64,000 bases of DNA. It comes from Thiosulfatimonas sediminis (GTDB lineage Bacteria > Pseudomonadota > Gammaproteobacteria > Thiomicrospirales > Thiomicrospiraceae). Made by a program: the position numbers and the translations under genes. The notes below the pieces were generated by a model. It worked only from the letters and a program-made list of their open reading frames with translations, ran no database searches and had not been told where the DNA came from. The DNA is taken from positions 2,232,001 through 2,296,000 of the forward strand of contig NZ_AP021889.1 of NCBI RefSeq assembly GCF_011398355.1, read 5' to 3'. Position 1 is the stretch's first letter, and each line of letters begins with the position of its first letter. Below are positions 56,486 to 64,000 of this stretch, in pieces.

Positions 56486-57391
56486 TTAGAATTTGTGAAC
56501 CATACCTAGGATGTATTCAGCGTCCGCTTTACCTACGTCTTGACGATCAGCCATGTAGATGTAAGCAGTAGTTTTCTTACCTAAAGAGTAATTAAGACCT
56601 ACAGCAAAAGCATCTTCATCAGAGTTAGTTGTATCGTTAGAAGTCATCACGTATTTAACTTTCGGCATAAATTTACCGATTTTGTAACCGGCTTGTAGCT
56701 GAGTGAAGTTACCTTCAGCAGTATCATTACCAGAGTTATCTTGGTACATAACAGAAGTGATTAAACCACCAGTTTTATATTGCGCACCAACACGAACGTA
56801 AGTGATGTCCATATCAGCTTCTTGGTAAGCCGCAGCTAGGTATAGACCGTCTTTGGTTGAACCGTAAGTTACCGCAACGTTGTTCCAGTTATTAGTTTTG
56901 TCTTCATCTAGAACCGCAGCAGCAAGCACTTTAACGCCACCGAAAGATGGAGAAACGTATGCTAGTACATCAGTTGCACGGATTTCAGCGCTGTCTAGAC
57001 CGTTAGTCAGGTTTTTGATATCAGCCGCACCGTCTGGGAACAAGTCAGTTACTTGAGTCATTTTAGTTGGTGTGTCATGACGACCCATAAGAACCGTACC
57101 AAAACCACCAGCCAAACCTAGGTACTGGTTACGAGCTGAAAGAGATGCACCGGAACCATCAGCAACGGTATCTATTGAAAACTCAATACCGTAAACCGCT
57201 TTAAGCCCGTCACCTAGGTCTTCAGAACCTTTAACACCCATGCGAGAATCAGTAGAGTTTACAGTTCCGTCTTGACCGTCAATTTTTGCGTAGTTTAGGT
57301 TTAGTTGACCGTAAAGAGTTGGGGCATCAGCCATTGCTACTGGAGCGGCGATTGCAGAAGCGATTGCTAGAGCGATTAAATTCTTTTTCAT
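56486..57391 (-). CDS. General outer-membrane porin (Gram-negative porin family)
   Basis: A 301-aa beta-barrel channel protein. The Sec signal MKKNLIALAIASAIAAPVAMA is followed by APTLYGQLNLNYAKID, and alternating strands run through to the last strand AEYILGMVHKF, ending with Phe as porins do. The N-terminal part SRMGVKGSEDLGDGLKAVYGIEFS is typical of Porin_4-type trimeric porins. It is a single gene with a good promoter and terminator, suggesting strong expression. Its substrate cannot be told. Confidence 0.9.
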   Translation of the reverse strand: MKKNLIALAIASAIAAPVAMADAPTLYGQLNLNYAKIDGQDGTVNSTDSRMGVKGSEDLGDGLKAVYGIEFSIDTVADGSGASLSARNQYLGLAGGFGTVLMGRHDTPTKMTQVTDLFPDGAADIKNLTNGLDSAEIRATDVLAYVSPSFGGVKVLAAAVLDEDKTNNWNNVAVTYGSTKDGLYLAAAYQEADMDITYVRVGAQYKTGGLITSVMYQDNSGNDTAEGNFTQLQAGYKIGKFMPKVKYVMTSNDTTNSDEDAFAVGLNYSLGKKTTAYIYMADRQDVGKADAEYILGMVHKF

Positions 57392-57453
57392 TTTTAATTC
57401 CTTAATTTATTTTGTTTTACGCTAACGGACTAGGTCGCGTTTGCTTGATGCCT

Positions 57454-57482
57454 AATATAGGGATTTAAAAAATTCCGCGCAA
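57454..57482 (-). promoter_or_regulatory. Sigma-70 promoter of the porin gene
   Basis: On the minus strand TTGCGC (57482-57477), a 17-base spacer, TATATT (57459-57454), about 62 bases before the start codon. Confidence 0.65.
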
Positions 57483-57607
57483 CCCTTGTTTTGTTTTTTT
57501 ACCACAAAGATTCATTGTGTTGTATTTTTACAACACAACAACCTACCAATGACCACAGTCGGCGCAACAAGAGCGCCACGTCCAACAAAAAATGAAATTA
57601 TTGGCAT

Positions 57608-57636
57608 AAAAAAACCCGCACAAGGCGGGTTTTTTC
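57608..57636. terminator. Intrinsic terminator after rpsI
   Basis: CCCGC (57615-57619) / GCGGG (57625-57629) with an A-run on one side and a T-run on the other. It is 33 bases after the rpsI stop and ends the rplM-rpsI unit. Confidence 0.9.
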
Positions 57637-57669
57637 TGTCCAAAACAATTGGTGTTGTAAAAATACCAA

Positions 57670-58062
57670 TTAACGTTTTGAGAACTGCGGACGACGACGT
57701 GCTTTGCGTAGACCGACTTTTTTACGCTCAACTTGACGCGCGTCACGAGTTAATAAACCACGCGCACGTAATGCTGGACGGTTTTCTTCACTAAAAGTGA
57801 CTAGCGCACGCGCTAAACCGTGGCGAATTGCACCAGCCTGACCAGTTGTACCACCACCAACAACAGTGATGTAAGCATCAAACTGTTCTAGGCTTTCGGT
57901 TGCTTGTAGAGGCTGATTGATCACCATTAGGTCAGTTTCACGAGCGAAATATTCTGTGATATCACGACCGTTTACGACCATTTTGCCAGATCCAGCGCGT
58001 AGGAATACACGTGCTACTGAGCTCTTACGACGACCTGTACCGTAAAATTGTTCTGTTGCCAT
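57670..58062 (-). CDS. rpsI: Ribosomal protein S9
   Basis: A 130-aa basic protein of the 30S subunit, starting [20 protein letters not shown] and ending in the invariant RRPQFSKR tail that reaches the P site. It lies 11 bases after rplM, as in E. coli. Confidence 0.98.
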   Translation of the reverse strand: MATEQFYGTGRRKSSVARVFLRAGSGKMVVNGRDITEYFARETDLMVINQPLQATESLEQFDAYITVVGGGTTGQAGAIRHGLARALVTFSEENRPALRARGLLTRDARQVERKKVGLRKARRRPQFSKR

Positions 58063-58073
58063 CTTTCTACCCC

Positions 58074-58502
58074 TTAAATATCAAGCGCTTTTGGTTGTTG
58101 AGCAGTATGCGGATGTTCAGTTCCAGCATACACTTTTAGCTTTTTGAACATTGCACGACCTAAAGGCCCTTTTGGCAACATCCCTTTAACCGCAAACTCG
58201 ATTGGGCGGCTAGGCGCTTTATCAATCAACTTTTCAAAGTTGGTTGATTTTAAGTTACCTACATAGCCCGTTACATGGTGGTACATTTTGTCTTTACGCT
58301 TGTTACCAGTAACAGCAACTTTCTCAGCATTAACAACAACAATGTAATCACCACAATCAGCGTGCGGAGTGTACTCAGGCTTATGCTTACCACGTAGACG
58401 AGTAGCAATTTCCGCAGCAAGACGACCTAACGTTTTACCATCGGCGTCAACAACATACCAGTCGCGTTTGATTTCAGCTGGTTTTGCAACAAATGTTTTC
58501 AT
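58074..58502 (-). CDS. rplM: Ribosomal protein L13
   Basis: A 142-aa 50S assembly protein, starting [20 protein letters not shown], with [25 protein letters not shown]. First gene of rplM-rpsI. It has a leader of about 105 bases from the predicted promoter; the leader holds a small palindrome TAAACG-G-CGTTTA (about 58547-58560), perhaps used in autoregulation. Confidence 0.98.
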   Translation of the reverse strand: MKTFVAKPAEIKRDWYVVDADGKTLGRLAAEIATRLRGKHKPEYTPHADCGDYIVVVNAEKVAVTGNKRKDKMYHHVTGYVGNLKSTNFEKLIDKAPSRPIEFAVKGMLPKGPLGRAMFKKLKVYAGTEHPHTAQQPKALDI

Positions 58503-58612
58503 AATTTGTTCCTAAAATAATTAAATGTAATCCAAATCCTAAGAAGCTAAACGGCGTTTAACTCCACTTACTGTTTAACGGGCAATAAGGGGAAGGATTA
58601 ATTAGGTGCGAG

Positions 58613-58641
58613 ATTATACAAGTGCCGTTCAATATACGCAA
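58613..58641 (-). promoter_or_regulatory. Sigma-70 promoter of rplM-rpsI
   Basis: On the minus strand TTGCGT (58641-58636), a 17-base spacer, TATAAT (58618-58613). Confidence 0.75.
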
Positions 58642-58779
58642 TGCTTTTATCAAAAGATTTTTCACTCAAGTATTTGAAATTACGCGAAAATCAAATCAAC
58701 AAATCGCACTCGATAAAAAACCGGATATCCACGTTTTTCAATCACGACAGCAAACGGAATTTACAACAAAAAGAGAAGA

Positions 58780-58856
58780 TGGTGGGCCTTCACGGACTTG
58801 AACCGTGGACCTGCCGATTATGAGTCGGATGCTCTAACCAACTGAGCTAAAGGCCC
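58780..58856 (-). tRNA. tRNA with CAU anticodon, probably tRNA-Ile2 (lysidine type)
   Basis: 77 nt including an encoded CCA. The acceptor stem GGGCCTT / AAGGCCC pairs perfectly, the D arm is GCTCAGTTGGTTAGAGC, the T arm has GTTCAAGTCC and the anticodon loop is CTCATAA. The anticodon stem (CGACTCATAATCG) and T arm look more like E. coli tRNA-Ile(CAU) than elongator tRNA-Met, so I favour the isoleucine tRNA that TilS modifies to lysidine. The outermost anticodon-stem pair is a T-C mismatch. Elongator Met is the alternative. Confidence 0.85.
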
Positions 58857-58951
58857 CAAATAGACTGCTATCAGACAACAGCAGATAAAGTGCGCGCTAT
58901 TATAACGACATTCCTAAAAGGTGGAAAGTTTTTAGCTTGCGAAAACATAAA

Positions 58952-58980
58952 CAAAAAACCCGTCCTTTAAAAGACGGGCT
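58952..58980 (-). terminator. Intrinsic terminator after rpoD
   Basis: CCCGTC (58959-58964) / GACGGG (58973-58978), followed on the minus strand by a T-run. It ends the rpsU-yqeY-dnaG-rpoD unit. Confidence 0.9.
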
Positions 58981-59006
58981 TGATTGGGAGGTTGAAGGCT
59001 GAACGA

Positions 59007-60791
59007 TTAATCCAAGAAACTTTTCAGACGCTCTGCACGACTTGGGTGACGTAACTTGCGTAACGCCTTGGCTTCAATTTGACGAATACGCTCGCGCGTT
59101 ACATCAAACTGTTTACCCACTTCCTCCAAAGTATGGTCGGTATTCATGCTCAACCCAAAACGCATACGCAATACTTTCGCTTCTCGCGGCGTTAGGGTAG
59201 ACAACATTTCTGTCACGGTTTCGTTCATACCAACCGCATCCGCAGCTTCTTGCGGCGAAAGGATGTTTGAATCTTCAATAAAATCACCCAATGAAGAATC
59301 TTCATCATCACCAATCGGCGTTTCCATCGAAATCGGCTCTTTAGCAATTTTCATCACCTTGCGAATTTTATCTTCCGGCATCTCCATCTCGATCGCCAAC
59401 TCTTCAGGTGTCGGCTCGCGCCCCATCTTCTGTAGCAGCTGACGCTGAATACGATTCAATTTGTTAATCGTTTCAATCATATGCACAGGAATACGGATAG
59501 TACGGGCTTGGTCGGCAATTGAGCGCGTAATCGCTTGACGAATCCACCACGTTGCGTACGTAGAGAACTTATATCCACGGCGATATTCAAACTTATCAAC
59601 CGCTTTCATTAAACCGATGTTACCTTCTTGGATCAAATCCAAGAATTGCAGACCGCGGTTGGTGTATTTTTTCGCAATCGAAATAACCAAACGTAAGTTC
59701 GCTTCAATCATTTCGCGTTTAGCAGTACGCGTATTATTCTCGGCTTTGCTTAAATCTTTATAAACCGACTTATACAAAGTAATCGGCATACGCTCTGATT
59801 TTTCAATCATTGCCAAGCGTTTTTGAGCACGTTTCACATCTTGGCGATGCTCTTCGAGCTGCGCTTTTAAATCAGGACACAAAACTTGCAGACGATCAAC
59901 CAAATCAATTTCGGTTTCACGACCGACAAACTCTTCTAGGAACACTTTACGCGGCACTTTAATACGACGCTGCACCAAATCGACAACAACGCGCTCTTGC
60001 TCACGAATCAAAGAGATACGCTCTTTAATTCCGCGAATCATGCCATTAGAGAATAATGGCGTGATTTTAATCCCTTTAAGATGGGTAACAATCGCCTCAC
60101 GCTTATCCAGAACTTGCTGGTCATCACCACCAAGCTTCTTCTCAAGAACCAAGGCTTCTTCTTGTAACTTCTTCAGCTTCTCGACAAAACGCGCCAACTC
60201 TTCTTCGTCGATACCATCGTCTTTAACATCCGTGTTATCGCTATCCGGCGACAACTCTTCCACCGGCACATCAATCAAATCTTCTGGGCGGATAAAGCCT
60301 TGCACAACATCAGCAATCTTACCGTCGCCAGTGTCCATGCGCGAAAACGCGTCCAAAATGCTTTTTGAAAACACCGGATATTGCGCCAAAGCATCCAGCA
60401 TATCGCGGATACCCCATTCGATTCGCTTGGCAATTTCAATCTCGCCGTGACGGGTCAAAAGATCAACTGAACCCATTTCACGCATATACATCCGCACCGG
60501 ATCGGTAGTACGACCAAACTCGCTATCAACCTCCGCCAATGCCGAAATCGCCGCTTCCGCAGCCGCATCATCAAAAGCACCGCCGTCACCAGACATCAGC
60601 TCATCTTCGTCCGGAGCACTGTCGAACATACGAATGCCAAAGTCTTTCAGAATGGTTAGAACCTGACCTAACTGATCTTCTTCGATATCATCTGGCAAAA
60701 CATCATTCACATCGGCAAAGGTTAGGTAGCCAAGCTCCTTTGCACGCTCGATCAGATCAATTAACTGCTGCTTTCTTTCGACTTTGGTCAT
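59007..60791 (-). CDS. rpoD: RpoD, primary sigma factor (sigma-70)
   Basis: Directs RNA polymerase to housekeeping promoters. A 594-aa protein with region 1.1, region 1.2 ([29 protein letters not shown]), the long non-conserved region typical of proteobacteria, region 2 ([22 protein letters not shown]), region 3, and region 4 ([32 protein letters not shown]). The strong promoters called in this window fit its consensus. Confidence 0.98.
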   Translation of the reverse strand: MTKVERKQQLIDLIERAKELGYLTFADVNDVLPDDIEEDQLGQVLTILKDFGIRMFDSAPDEDELMSGDGGAFDDAAAEAAISALAEVDSEFGRTTDPVRMYMREMGSVDLLTRHGEIEIAKRIEWGIRDMLDALAQYPVFSKSILDAFSRMDTGDGKIADVVQGFIRPEDLIDVPVEELSPDSDNTDVKDDGIDEEELARFVEKLKKLQEEALVLEKKLGGDDQQVLDKREAIVTHLKGIKITPLFSNGMIRGIKERISLIREQERVVVDLVQRRIKVPRKVFLEEFVGRETEIDLVDRLQVLCPDLKAQLEEHRQDVKRAQKRLAMIEKSERMPITLYKSVYKDLSKAENNTRTAKREMIEANLRLVISIAKKYTNRGLQFLDLIQEGNIGLMKAVDKFEYRRGYKFSTYATWWIRQAITRSIADQARTIRIPVHMIETINKLNRIQRQLLQKMGREPTPEELAIEMEMPEDKIRKVMKIAKEPISMETPIGDDEDSSLGDFIEDSNILSPQEAADAVGMNETVTEMLSTLTPREAKVLRMRFGLSMNTDHTLEEVGKQFDVTRERIRQIEAKALRKLRHPSRAERLKSFLD

Positions 60792-60961
60792 GTTTTGTCC
60801 CGAATTAAAATTCTAAGTATACGAGAAGGGTTTTTTGCTAAGCTTTATTGAGCTTTGTAAAAAACGAACTCGCTATTATATCAATTTTTTCAATGTTTTA
60901 GAATGTGTATTTATTAGTAGACCGATATCTTTTTCGTCAGAACACACCACTAACACACTGC

Positions 60962-62740
60962 CTAGAGCCCTTTTATAAGCTGATTTAACCGCAGCATTTC
61001 CTGCTCGCTCCAACCCTTTTGCCCCAACCCCAGCACATCTAACTTCTTCGCTAAATCCACCACCAATTCACGCAATTCATTTGCCAAAAAAGTAGGGTCG
61101 TCCGGCAAATCGACATTCAGCAATTGCGGTAACATTCCGCCAAACCCATATTCTTGCAACAGCTCCACCATCGGCTCAAGATTATCGGTCGTTATCACAC
61201 AATTGCGCATGTGCTGCAGAGTTGCAGCCAAAAGACGGTAGTCAGCCTGCTCCTGTTGCTGCAAACTTTGCACCAGCTCTATAGAGAATATCTGGCTCCA
61301 TTGGGCATTTTTCAAGAGCACGCGGATAATTTTTAATGGCACGCTCAATACTTTTAGCGGCATTTGCGCAGTTTGATTACGTACGGGAAACCCTTTACGC
61401 CCCGGAGCAGAACCAGCGCGCAAGCCAATTTCCTTGCCCAACTTCCAGTCCTGCATGGCAACCAAGTTCGCCACCTCTTCCAACAGCGCAACCTGATAAA
61501 CCCCGCGCGCTTTGTGCAAGTAAGGAGCAGCCAAGGCCGCATAACGCTGCCGCCCCTCAACACTTTGAATATCTCCGCCCAATCGCGCCTGCAAACCTTG
61601 CAACAAAAACTGAGACAGCGATAAGGCATTCGCCATACGCTGTTTAAAACCGGCCAAACCCTCTTTACGCACCATCGAATCAGGGTCTTCCCCTTGTGGT
61701 AAAAACAGGAATTTTACCAAACGCTCTCCTTCCATCATCGGCAGAGCGATATCCAAGGCTTTCCAAGCAGCTTTGGTTCCTGCTTCATCACCATCAAAAC
61801 AGAACACCACTTGATTCACCTGACGAAACAGCAAGTCCAAATGCTCTGGCGTAGTCGCGGTACCGAGTGTCGCCACCGCATTGCGGATACCAAATTGTGC
61901 CAAAGCAACCACATCCATATACCCCTCAACCACCAAAATCTCATCCACTTGAACACGACTTTGGCGCATTTCGTAGAGACCATACAAGGTATGACTTTTA
62001 TGGAAAATCGGCGTTTCCGGCGAGTTAAGATATTTTGGCTGCCCCTGATCAAGAATCCGCCCACCAAAGGCGATATAACGTCCGCGACCATCGCGAATAG
62101 GAAACATAATACGCTCTCGAAAACGATCATAAATCTTACCGTCGTCTTTGCGTATCAACATACCCACTTCAACCAACTGTTGCTGCAGCTTTCCGTCAGC
62201 GGCCAGACCTTTAATTAAAGTATCCCAACCCGGTGGCGCAAAACCAATCTTAAACTCTTTCGCAATCTCAGCCGTTAAACCGCGCTGCTTAAGATACGTT
62301 TTAGCCCGTTGCGACTGTGCGTGATCACGCAACTGCATACGATAAAAATGCGCAGCTAACTGCATCACATCGTACAAATCCCGCTGCTGCTGTTGACGTT
62401 TTTCGGCTTGTTGGCGCTTTTGCGGCGTTTGCTGTTCACGTGGCACAGACATTCCATACATTGCCGCGAGCGACTCAATCGCTTCGACAAAACTCAGGCC
62501 GTCATACTCCATCAGAAAAGTCAGCGCATCACCAGAAGCACCGCAACCAAAACAATGGTAGAACTGCTTTTGCTGATTAACATTAAAGGACGGGGTTTTT
62601 TCATCATGAAACGGACAGCACGCCTTATAGGTCGCACCCGCCTTTTTTAACGGCACACGCTGACTAATCACCTGCACAACATCAGCGCGCGCTAAAAGCG
62701 AATCAATAAAAGGCTTGGGAATGCTACCGCTGTACGCCAT
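60962..62740 (-). CDS. dnaG: DnaG, DNA primase
   Basis: Makes RNA primers at the replication fork. It has the N-terminal CHC2 zinc finger (CCPFHDEKTPSFNVNQQKQ with FYHCFGCG, about 41-65), a Toprim core (VVEGYMDVVAL, FCFDGDEAG) and a C-terminal helicase-binding domain. At 592 aa it has normal length. Middle gene of the macromolecular synthesis operon. Confidence 0.97.
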   Translation of the reverse strand: MAYSGSIPKPFIDSLLARADVVQVISQRVPLKKAGATYKACCPFHDEKTPSFNVNQQKQFYHCFGCGASGDALTFLMEYDGLSFVEAIESLAAMYGMSVPREQQTPQKRQQAEKRQQQQRDLYDVMQLAAHFYRMQLRDHAQSQRAKTYLKQRGLTAEIAKEFKIGFAPPGWDTLIKGLAADGKLQQQLVEVGMLIRKDDGKIYDRFRERIMFPIRDGRGRYIAFGGRILDQGQPKYLNSPETPIFHKSHTLYGLYEMRQSRVQVDEILVVEGYMDVVALAQFGIRNAVATLGTATTPEHLDLLFRQVNQVVFCFDGDEAGTKAAWKALDIALPMMEGERLVKFLFLPQGEDPDSMVRKEGLAGFKQRMANALSLSQFLLQGLQARLGGDIQSVEGRQRYAALAAPYLHKARGVYQVALLEEVANLVAMQDWKLGKEIGLRAGSAPGRKGFPVRNQTAQMPLKVLSVPLKIIRVLLKNAQWSQIFSIELVQSLQQQEQADYRLLAATLQHMRNCVITTDNLEPMVELLQEYGFGGMLPQLLNVDLPDDPTFLANELRELVVDLAKKLDVLGLGQKGWSEQEMLRLNQLIKGL

Positions 62741-62792
62741 AAACAGAATCCGTCCAAAAACGAGAAAGAAAAACTACCACAAAGAGAAAAAC

Positions 62793-62824
62793 AAAAAAAG
62801 CCCGCAACAAAATGTATGCGGGCT
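62793..62824 (-). terminator. Terminator-like hairpin between yqeY and dnaG
   Basis: AGCCCGC (62800-62806) / GCGGGCT (62818-62824), followed on the minus strand by seven T. It is inside the operon, comparable to the partial terminator between rpsU and dnaG in E. coli that lowers primase expression relative to S21. Confidence 0.8.
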
Positions 62825-62849
62825 TCTTTAAAGGCAAACAGATATTGAA

Positions 62850-63299
62850 TTAGGCGCTAAGCTTAGCTTTAATCAGCTTACTTACTTCACCCATATCGGC
62901 ACGACCTTGCATCTGCGGCTTTAACAACCCCATGACTTTCCCCATGTCCTGCATTGATGCAGCGCCAGTAGCATTCATGGCGTCATCAATCAGAGCAGAA
63001 ACTTCCGCTTCACTTAGCGGCTGAGGCATGAAATCTTGAATGACCGTCATTTCATAGGCTTCTTGCTCAGCAAGATCTGGACGCTCTGCGTCAACAAACT
63101 GCTGATGAGAATCTTTACGCTGTTTCATTGCCTTGTCTAAAATGGCAAGAATATCAGCGTCATCATCCAATGTAGTTTGATTATCAATCTCAACCTGCTT
63201 GATGGCGGCTAAAAGACTGCGGACAACACCTAGGCGCGCTTTGTCTTTCGCTTTCATACAAGCTTTCATTTCAGCCGTTAGCTGCTCTTTCATTGACAC
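62850..63299 (-). CDS. yqeY: YqeY / GatB-Yqey domain protein
   Basis: A 149-aa helical protein with MSMKEQLTAEMKACMKAKDKARLGVVRSLLAAIKQVE and the conserved QDFMPQPLSEAEV and MGKVMGLLKPQMQGRADMGEVSKLIKAKL. It resembles the tail domain of GatB; a role in tRNA-dependent amidation is suspected in the family but not shown. It sits between rpsU and dnaG, as in many proteobacteria. Confidence 0.92.
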   Translation of the reverse strand: MSMKEQLTAEMKACMKAKDKARLGVVRSLLAAIKQVEIDNQTTLDDDADILAILDKAMKQRKDSHQQFVDAERPDLAEQEAYEMTVIQDFMPQPLSEAEVSALIDDAMNATGAASMQDMGKVMGLLKPQMQGRADMGEVSKLIKAKLSA

Positions 63300-63317
63300 G
63301 GTGACCAGTCCTCTGGA

Positions 63318-63533
63318 TTAGTAAAGACGACGAGTACGACGAGTTTCGCGAGATAAACGCTTAGCAAGACGCTTAACGGCTGCCGCTTTCATACGCTTAC
63401 GCGCCCAAGTTGGCTTCTCATAGAACTCACGCTTACGCGTTTCAGTTAAAACACCTGCTTTCTCACAAGCACGTTTAAAACGACGTAAAGCTACGTCAAA
63501 TGGTTCGGTATCGCGGATTTTTACGCTTGGCAT
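63318..63533 (-). CDS. rpsU: Ribosomal protein S21
   Basis: A 71-aa basic protein, starting [27 protein letters not shown] and ending in an Arg-rich tail ([14 protein letters not shown]). It takes part in translation initiation at the 30S platform. First gene of the operon with yqeY, dnaG and rpoD. Confidence 0.98.
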   Translation of the reverse strand: MPSVKIRDTEPFDVALRRFKRACEKAGVLTETRKREFYEKPTWARKRMKAAAVKRLAKRLSRETRRTRRLY

Positions 63534-63881
63534 AATACACCTATAAAATTTTTAAATTCTGGGCTGCCTACATTCCCGCGCAAGAAAAGGGAAAGAGCAG
63601 AAAACGCAGGATTATAAATTTACCCATACGGTTTTGCAAACCTTTTTGTCGATAAAATTACGAATAAACCCGAATTGCTGATTACTCAAACCCATTCAAA
63701 CCTTAACGACAGCGACATCAATTATTTCAATAACTTAGCCAAAACGCCGGTGCCAACGCACCCACAAAACGGCAGCCTTCACCCTAAGCACACAACAAAG
63801 CGCGGGAATGTTCAGCGGTCGACACGCTTTTTTTGTTAAAATCCCGCCATTGTCAATTAATCAGTAAAGAGAAAACCGCTA
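63534..63881. other. Divergent intergenic region, rpsU / tsaD
   Basis: 348 bases without a gene. It contains the strong rpsU promoter (63611-63639). For tsaD, a possible -10 TAAAAT lies at 63837-63842 but no convincing -35 was found. Confidence 0.5.
63611..63639 (-). promoter_or_regulatory. Sigma-70 promoter of the rpsU-yqeY-dnaG-rpoD operon
   Basis: On the minus strand TTGCAA (63639-63634), a 17-base spacer, perfect TATAAT (63616-63611), about 80 bases before the rpsU start. Confidence 0.8.
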
Positions 63882-64000
63882 ATGCTTGTTTTGGGTATCG
63901 AAAGTTCTTGTGATGAAACCGGAATCGCACTCTACGACAGCGAGCAGGGACTGCTTGCACACGCACTTTACAGTCAAATTGAACTGCACGCTCTTTATGG
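63882..64000 (+). CDS. tsaD: TsaD, tRNA threonylcarbamoyladenosine synthesis protein (5' part)
   Basis: Transfers the threonylcarbamoyl group to A37 of ANN-decoding tRNAs. Only the first 39 codons are in the window: [19 protein letters not shown], the unmistakable TsaD/Gcp start. It is divergent from rpsU, the common gammaproteobacterial arrangement. The gene runs past the end of the window. Confidence 0.96.
   Translation, partial: MLVLGIESSCDETGIALYDSEQGLLAHALYSQIELHALY

Overview
The window looks like a chromosomal segment of a chemolithoautotrophic sulfur-oxidising gammaproteobacterium. The Thiomicrospira / Hydrogenovibrio / Thiomicrorhabdus group is my best guess, inferred from gene content rather than from any database search. 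Three flavocytochrome c sulfide dehydrogenase (FCSD) gene pairs lie within about 6 kb and directly follow cytochrome c maturation genes. The housekeeping gene order (miaB-ybeZ-ybeY-corC-lnt; leuS-lptE-holA-nadD-rsfS-rlmH; murJ-ribF-ileS-lspA; rpsU-yqeY-dnaG-rpoD) is typically gammaproteobacterial.

Layout. 1-2061: end of a ccm operon (ccmF 3' end, ccmG, ccmH, ccmI). 2234-8840: c-type cytochromes and sulfide dehydrogenases: a tetraheme NapC/NirT-like protein, a diheme FccA with FccB, then two monoheme FccA / FccB pairs on opposite strands around an AT-rich 620-base control region. 8945-21061: clpB with a clear heat-shock promoter, a YdcF-like protein, hemN, a large hybrid CHASE kinase, rlmL and an MltB-type lytic transglycosylase. 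21333-23489: two unusual genes, a free-standing protein resembling the retention module of type I secreted adhesins and a Gly/Leu-rich protein of unknown function. 24163-47977: mostly housekeeping genes (lspA, ileS, ribF, murJ, an AlsS-like enzyme, rpsT, motAB, the leuS and lnt blocks, miaB). 48164-56281: a pilin/pseudopilin island with its own two-component pair. 56486-64000: a porin, rpsI-rplM, a CAU-anticodon tRNA, and the macromolecular synthesis operon, with tsaD divergent.

How the parts connect. The Ccm proteins attach heme to the many CXXCH cytochromes that follow. FccAB enzymes oxidise sulfide in the periplasm and pass electrons to cytochrome c. Two of the three FccB proteins carry a twin-arginine signal that ends in a possible lipobox, so they may be membrane-anchored, which would use lspA and lnt, both present here. 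The pilin island contains three pseudopilins that share the same architecture (PCPDTDGDG, WGN, SWGxNG and ENCDGD motifs), two large companions without the Glu5 of ordinary pilins (GspK/PilX-like), one PulG-like pilin, a histidine kinase and a short REC-Fis regulator. One pseudopilin has an RTX-like Asp/Gly repeat tail. No assembly ATPase, platform protein, secretin or prepilin peptidase gene is present in the window. This island is the best candidate for an undescribed system.

Function calls come from motif recognition by eye; no homology search was run. Promoters were found by matching consensus hexamers and are predictions.
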